In this document: positions 58,722 to 64,000 of the stretch, one piece after another
How the letters are laid out: the number at the start of each line of letters is the position of its first letter
Position numbering within the stretch: the first letter of the stretch is position 1
Origin: Icerya purchasi
Taxonomy: Eukaryota > Arthropoda > Insecta > Hemiptera > Monophlebidae
Assembly (NCBI GenBank): GCA_039619475.1
Contig: CM077115.1
Coordinates: forward strand, 67,338,864 to 67,402,863
DNA: 64,000 bases
Direction: 5' to 3'
Made by a program: the position numbers and the translations under genes
Notes under the pieces: generated by a model
Databases searched by the model: none
What the model saw: only the letters and a program-made list of their open reading frames with translations
What the model was told of the DNA's origin: nothing

Positions 58722-59823
58722 AAAGCAGCTAGTGCATTTTCTTAGATGTAGCATAACTTTATGGGTCATCAATATAGTAATGCTATGTGTATGACTAGTG
58801 TCTAGTCCCTAAAACTCCTCATAGATGTTATCAGTATTTTGCTTCGTATTTGTTTACATTTTACACTTGGTGAAAAAAGTTCAACACAATTCTAAGTGAA
58901 AAAGTGAATTATTTGAATTAGGTAGAATTTTTAAATTTAACATTCAGATAAATAAATAAAGAAAAATTATTTCAACTCATTTTAATCATATTGATTAAAC
59001 AATAAATGTGAAAAGAGTAACACTAAAAGTAATTAAAAAATATATATTTTTGGTTATGTATACTACTGTAAAATACAAAAGGTATATATCTAAATTATAA
59101 ATCAAATAAAAGCATTATAATTATTCAACTTCAATTTCAATATATTGAATTTTTAGCGAAGTAGAAAAATGTAAATAAACATGTAACAAAAATACTGATA
59201 ACATGTGAAGAGTTTCAGGAGTCAGATACTAGTGTGCATATGTGTCTGCTTCACTTTGTGAATATACTGAAATATTTTATATATCTGCGTATTGGTATTG
59301 TAAGTTTGTAAGTTAATAATTTAAACTGTATTTGTTTATAATCTAGGTAGCATATTGCAAAATATTTTCTGTATAGGATATGTCTACCAACGTGTAAATA
59401 AAATAGAATAAAATATAAATATTCTTACAAGCCCAGTTCACATAACTTAAAGCAGTCATTATTTACAAAATCCATTCATCTAGGACAACCTCAAATTTGA
59501 AGTGTAACTATGCTTAATTTTTATAATGACACTAATAGTAATAATAACTTTTGATCTCTAAACAATATTTTTCTATGTTATAAAATAAGAAAAATATTTA
59601 GAATGTACTCTTATACTGCTTATATATTGTATTGATGTGATTAAAGTATGTTTTTTTACATTAATAAAATAATGATACATATTTTATCACATTAAAAGGA
59701 AAAGCTACTTCTAGCGTTTTGAAGAAAATTCAATAGCACATTTATTCATTGTTATTTTTTAAACCATATGCTACAAAATGCCTAAAATTTTCTGGGTTGC
59801 TCAAGCCTTGGTAGTCTGTAGCA
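58722..59823. other. intergenic, nothing recognised
   Basis: AT-rich DNA between two hAT-type elements. No exons, element ends or RNA genes seen. Confidence 0.4.
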
Positions 59824-60229
59824 CAGTGATTTATCTAGACTCTCCTAGGGAGGTCCAAACCGCCCTAGAAATGATATTAGCACCCCCAGTCGGAAATTTA
59901 TTTGGCACCCCTACTGGAGGGGTTAAAAAATTGTTTGTTAATGCAAATAAAAATATTTCCTGTGAATTTAGTGCGCGTTTATTGTTTATGGAATTTCTCT
60001 AACTTCTTAAAAAACAAATGTCGCTATAAGTACTACAAGTTTATATTTATTTAATAGAAACTTTAACAGCAACGATCAACCATAACCACAGTATCCTAAT
60101 ACTATAAAAAGCAAATGAAAACAAAATATATTTAGAGGTAGATAATGATTTTAAGAAAATTATGAAATTTGTGAAAAATATAAATGTAAAATAATAACAA
60201 ACCTAAAATTCTATTTTGATGGTGATTTA

Positions 60230-61277
60230 ATGGAGTTTTCGAAGTGCAAAGGAATACTCAGGCCTAGATTTAGGGGAGGTCTAGGGGGGCTGCAGCCCCT
60301 GGCCCCGCCATATAAAGGGACCCCTAAGAGACACCCACTTCCGACATGTAATAAAAAATTAATCTATCATTTGTTATATACATCAGCTTTTTTTAAAATA
60401 AATAGAATTAACTTTACAGGAACTAGTGAATTTTTTAATACATTTATTTGTTAATAATTTTGGATCCATTTTCATTTCCTCCTAGAGGAGGAAACTTCGT
60501 AATAGTAAAATTTCGATTTGTTTCAAGGTATAACGAGTCGGAATCTACGTTTTTAGGAAATGTCTGTATGAATGTGTGTGCGTGAGTACACGCGCAACAC
60601 AGGCACACACACTATCCTTTTATGCAAATCCTTGGTTAAAATTTGCTGAAAAATTCATTGCTTAAAATTATATATATTTTTTTTTTTTTTTTTTGGAATC
60701 GAAAATTCTACCCATTGTCTATACGATATTTAGTTTTGTTTACATTAATAATTATATGTTCATTCGCGAATTCAAAATAATATAATTGAATTAAATAAAA
60801 GAAAATTAAGTTATTCTATAAAACTGATAATTTTGTCACTTCCGAAAAGGGCCCCTAATATTTCAGTAGCTCCGGGCCTATCATACACTTAATCCGGGCC
60901 TGGGAATACTTGCTGTCAAAGGAGATGTGAAACCTATCGAATTCAGAAAAATTGTCAAATTATTGGGCATTACATGTACAGTTAACGATTTTTGTAGTGA
61001 ATACAAAATTTATAAAAGGTATTCAGAAAAACTTGAGTCGCAAATACAGCTGTTAAAGTTAGCAACCTCTTCTGAACGGCATACCTTATACCTAGCACAT
61101 TCCAGTGTAGTCTGTCGGCTACTTCTCTTACCAATTGGAACTGCTCAGGTAGAACGGACTTTTTCTACAATGAATAGAATCCTCTGCTCTGAGAGAGTAC
61201 GTCTATCCAGTTCTCACGTGAACGATTTAATTCTAATTTCAATAGAGGGACCATCGATTCCAGATCCCCGGAATTGA
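60230..61277 (+). pseudogene. hAT transposase C-terminus, interrupted by a nested element
   Basis: A frame beginning at 60230 (MEFSKCKGIL) is broken after 29 bases by a 644-bp insertion. It resumes at 60911 and runs uninterrupted to TGA 61275-61277. Removing the insertion and one target duplication restores one 131-codon frame. The resumed part carries the hAT dimerisation (hATC) motif: RLLLLPIGTAQVERTFSTMN, then RILCSERVRLSSSHVNDLIL. Clean restoration of the frame shows the coding strand was intact when the nested element arrived. The zinc-finger and catalytic domains are absent, so the element could not have moved itself in this form. Confidence 0.85.
60259..60902. mobile_element. nested hAT-type non-autonomous element with perfect 8-bp duplication
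   Basis: Ends CAGGCCTAGATTTAGG and, inverted, CAGGCCCGGATTAAG. It is flanked on both sides by an identical 8-mer, GGAATACT (60251-60258 and 60903-60910). Length 644 bp. GC-rich subterminal blocks (CTGCAGCCCCTGGCCCCGCC; GGGCCCCTAATATTTCAG) surround an AT-rich centre with a T-run. No coding. The exact duplication marks it as a comparatively recent insertion. Confidence 0.88.
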
Positions 61278-62096
61278 AAAAGTTCTGACGATTATGAGAA
61301 CATTGACTTATGTTCTTCAAATTGGCTGAAGAAACCACATCGCACATAACATTTCTTTCCGTTTTTATCCTCCTATTTGAAGCTACAGCTATATAAATAA
61401 CTTTCCATTAACAGTAATCGCTTTGGTTTTTTAGTAACTTTGTATTATTTAAGGTATCACCTTCTATTACTTGATGATGTTTGTGGGTGTAAAATAAAAT
61501 TTAAAATGTTGAATGAATAGGTTTTTCAGTATGTATCCATTAATAGTTTGTTTATTATTTTTCTGCACTTTTTTTCTATTTTTTTTTACTGTTTAGTGCT
61601 TGTTTAAAAATTTATATTGGTTTTTAGTGTTACTAGATAGTGTTTTATGTCCAATAAAAAATAAGTTCTTTCAATGCCTTTCACAAAAAATGACCGAAGT
61701 AAGTTGGAATGTACAGATAAACAAACAGGCGAGAGAAAAAGTGAACCTCTCTAATACTAATAAAAATCAAAATAAATTTCCCTTAATTCATTTCTTCAGT
61801 CCTCTGTACAAGTTTTTAATTCAGTGATACTTGTTATAATGAATTAAAGCTGTTTGAAAATGACCACACGCTCATTAATAAATGAGTACAGAGTTGAAGT
61901 AGGCTCCTAATTTCCGAATACAAACTCTAAAATAAACAAAGTGAAAACAAAAATATGAAAGAATAGATAGAAAAATTAATATTGAATCAGCAAGTTATTG
62001 TAATTGTTGAGTGGGTACACCTTCAAAAATTGAACAAAATGCAATTAAAAACTTAGAAAAAAAAGAGAAGCGGTGTCTAGAGAGGGACATCCGGTA

Positions 62097-62531
62097 GGAA
62101 CGAAGTTCCTTTCACTTTTTGATAGATATACAAGTATAAAGTCATTCATAAAGTATACGATAAAAAATGGCACACAATATATAAATCCCGTATGAATTAA
62201 TTAAAACAAAAACAATAAATAAATCATCAGACTCGTTGAAGTGTGCTAACGTCGCATAAAAAAACCGCGCCAATTTTCAAATTCAATAAAATTTACACAC
62301 CTGTTAAGAATTGAGCTTATACAGCTGACCTCGTACGATGCTTGCTGCTCAAATCTCAATACTCGCTCGCACACACACACACACACACATCCGTATATAA
62401 TAGAAAGGGACAGGGTGAAAGAGAACGAGAGTGAAAATCGCCTGCCGAACGACGCATAACGCGATTTTCGTGACCTCGCCCTTTCTGCCAGTTTACTCCT
62501 ACCGACAGGCCGCGTAAAAGAACTTCGTTCC
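62097..62531. repeat. inverted-repeat block with locally high CpG
   Basis: GGAACGAAGTTCC at 62097-62109 and GAACTTCGTTCC at 62520-62531 are inverted copies, with partial similarity beyond (TTTCAC/TTTTACG on the inward side). The interior has a (CA)n run at 62370-62389 and a CpG-rich stretch at 62430-62520. It is probably a nested small transposon. A promoter is the alternative, since a CAG|GTGTGT donor-like site lies on the minus strand near 62302. Confidence 0.4.
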
Positions 62532-62976
62532 AAAAATAATCAAAGAAATCTTTTCGTTTTTTGTGAAAAAATTGTAAATTGTTTCTTTAAATTAAACATT
62601 TGAAACTTCATCATAAAGGTAATTCATTTTCAATACATAAGATGCTGGTACTAAATATATGTTTTTGGCCAGACCCTACGAAGAGCTCAGAGTAAGTGCA
62701 ATTGCACTCTTGGGTCAACAGATAAACAGTGTCATCAATTCCAAATGTACGAAAGTAACAAAGAGTTCGATGAACGAGTTTTTAGACAACAATATTACGT
62801 GGAGTGTTAAAAAAGACAAAGTACGAAGTAATCACATTATGTATCATCGCAAGTTGATTATGGTTAAATTTTATTTAACATAACAAAAAAAGCATTTTAA
62901 AACTAGCAATAGTTGACCCCCTCCCACCAGTAATCGCAGAGACCCCCTTGGAACTAAAATCCTGGATAAATCATTG

Positions 62977-63599
62977 TTGTAACATTTCTTCATATTAAGT
63001 TTTTCTCTTTATGTATAAATATTTAGTAAATATTATCATTAATTTTCAAACAGAAAGATTTTATACTGACTGGCTCAATAAAAAGATGCGTTAAATTTTT
63101 AAAAGAATAAGTTTATTTTGTTTACAGTATTTACAAGGTTTTTCAACTAACATGTAAGAATTAATGTATCGATTTATTGAATTAATATTATTTGTTTAAA
63201 CTGAAATATATGTAAAATAAACTATTTTTCCCAGTTTTTAAGTATATAACGCATCTTTTTTCTTCCGTTCCCATAAATAAATTATCTGAAATTATATTTA
63301 AGTAAACTAAAAATTTCCGTTTTTGCAGAAATTATCCAAAGTTCCTTAGATAAAGATATCTTAGTAAATGATTCAATAAAATACAAAGAATGTTTTTTGA
63401 TGTTAAACAGTTCATTTTATCAGATATTTTTCAGGTTTCTGTGTTACGACACCGACTGCTTTATAAGTGGCTATTAAAGGCTTTATAAATATCGTCGTGC
63501 CATAAATATAAATTTTCATTTGTAAAAAATATAATTGGAATTTTTTTCTGCCTGTTGCACTTTTCATATAAGGTTATAAAACAGTCTTTTGTAAAATTT
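62977..63599. other. intergenic, nothing recognised
   Basis: AT-rich sequence between the hAT right end and the LINE fragment at the window edge. No feature can be supported. Confidence 0.4.
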
Positions 63600-64000
63600 T
63601 TTCATCACATTTATAATTGTCCAACCCTGGGGAGGTATTTTTTTTTATCCTGTAAAGAAGAGCGTAATTCGTTAATGGAGAGTGAAGCGGTAAGGAAATG
63701 TGGTGGGGTGTAATTAGGAAAAAATGTAATAGGAGTAGTTTCATCTATATTAGGAACATAGGGGGGAGCTATGGAATCGATGAAGGAAATGAGCTTTTGT
63801 TTAGGAATATTATAGTGAGAAGGACGATTTGATAAGGGAGTTTTAAAAGCCCTAGGTATTTTCCAAATGTCGGAGAGAGGAGTATCGTGTGAGAAAGCAG
63901 AGCAGAACTTTTTCCAAGAGTTTCTCTTGGCCATTTTGTAGATATATCTGGCTTTTGCATTAGCTTTTTTGTGTGACAAAAAGTTTGTCATGGAAGGGGA
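63600..64000 (-). pseudogene. LINE ORF2 fragment (pre-RT region), runs off the right edge
   Basis: Minus-strand frame from the edge: TNFLSHKKANAKARYIYKMA, then KRNSWKKFCSAFSHDTPLSD and IWKIPRAFKTPL. This is the spacer between endonuclease and RT of jockey/I-group LINEs. Near 63640 an A-run causes a shift: one frame gives DKKKYLPRVGQL and stop, the next KNTSPGLDNY, which is the first conserved RT block (xxPGxD). Coding similarity ends just after, near 63600, so the RT is missing here. It may belong to the left-edge LINE family, but the regions do not overlap. Confidence 0.75.

Larger units (their letters stand above)
59824..62976 (+). mobile_element. hAT transposon, 3.15 kb, internally rearranged
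   Basis: The ends read CAGTGATTTATCTAGAC and, inverted, CAATGATTTATCCAGGA. The flanking 8-mers CTGTAGCA and TTGTAACA differ by two transitions, fitting a decayed 8-bp hAT target-site duplication. It encloses a hAT transposase C-terminus, a nested 644-bp non-autonomous element and, farther right, an inverted-repeat block at 62097-62531. Most of the transposase N-terminus is missing. Confidence 0.65.

Overview
The window is AT-rich, repeat-laden eukaryotic nuclear DNA, very probably from an insect. Small exons with GT-AG borders are scattered through multi-kilobase introns. The transposon fauna (jockey-type LINEs with and without RNase H, mariner, hAT, Mutator-like, Helitron, tRNA-SINE) is typical of arthropods, and the bZIP gene is a C/EBP-gamma of the short insect kind. 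The order was not determined; Hemiptera would fit but is only a guess.

Plus strand, 3.5-47 kb: host zinc-finger coding. Two paralogous modules lie in tandem. Module 1 has exons 3517-3670, 6064-6153, 10151-10341 and 13188-13509 (stop). Module 2 has exons 26463-26592, 29883-29999, 38845-39032 and 42206-42533 (stop), with two likely upstream exons at 15654-15776 and 23514-23541. Matching exons have the same phases. Each module encodes two C2H2 fingers split by an intron just before the first cysteine of finger 2, followed by a conserved tail (IPVVDLN...RLRS.G...IPF...IPII...SLGPL) that I cannot assign to a known domain. A third candidate 3' terminal exon (46733-46847) enters in the same phase. 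The layout fits either tandem gene duplicates or one gene whose shared 5' exons lie left of the window and splice to alternative zinc-finger 3' modules, as in BTB-zinc-finger genes such as lola, broad or fruitless. No BTB domain is visible here.

Minus strand, 47-56.4 kb: the last two exons of an unrecognised gene (47125-47550) run tail-to-tail with the terminal exon above. A clear two-exon C/EBP-gamma-like bZIP gene (53818-56409, 91 residues) lies upstream of it.

The rest is introns or intergenic DNA filled with transposable elements. There is an RNase-H LINE at the left edge, with relatives at 6.6, 43.7 and 63.6 kb. A Helentron-like non-autonomous family occurs at 7.5-9.1, 11.0-11.8, 17.3-18.6 and 28.5-29.6 kb. 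Jockey fragments lie at 24.0-25.6 and 36.4 kb, and a Helitron helicase relic at 27.1 kb. Mariners are at 33.3, 40.1 and 47.8 kb. A hAT relic at 35.9-37.6 kb is split by a LINE. A tRNA-SINE is at 38.0 kb, a Mutator-like element with terminal repeats at 50.6-53.4 kb, and a nested hAT pair at 59.8-63.0 kb. Nearly all transposase and reverse-transcriptase frames are broken, so these are fossils. The only well-supported intact host coding is the zinc-finger modules and the C/EBP-gamma gene.
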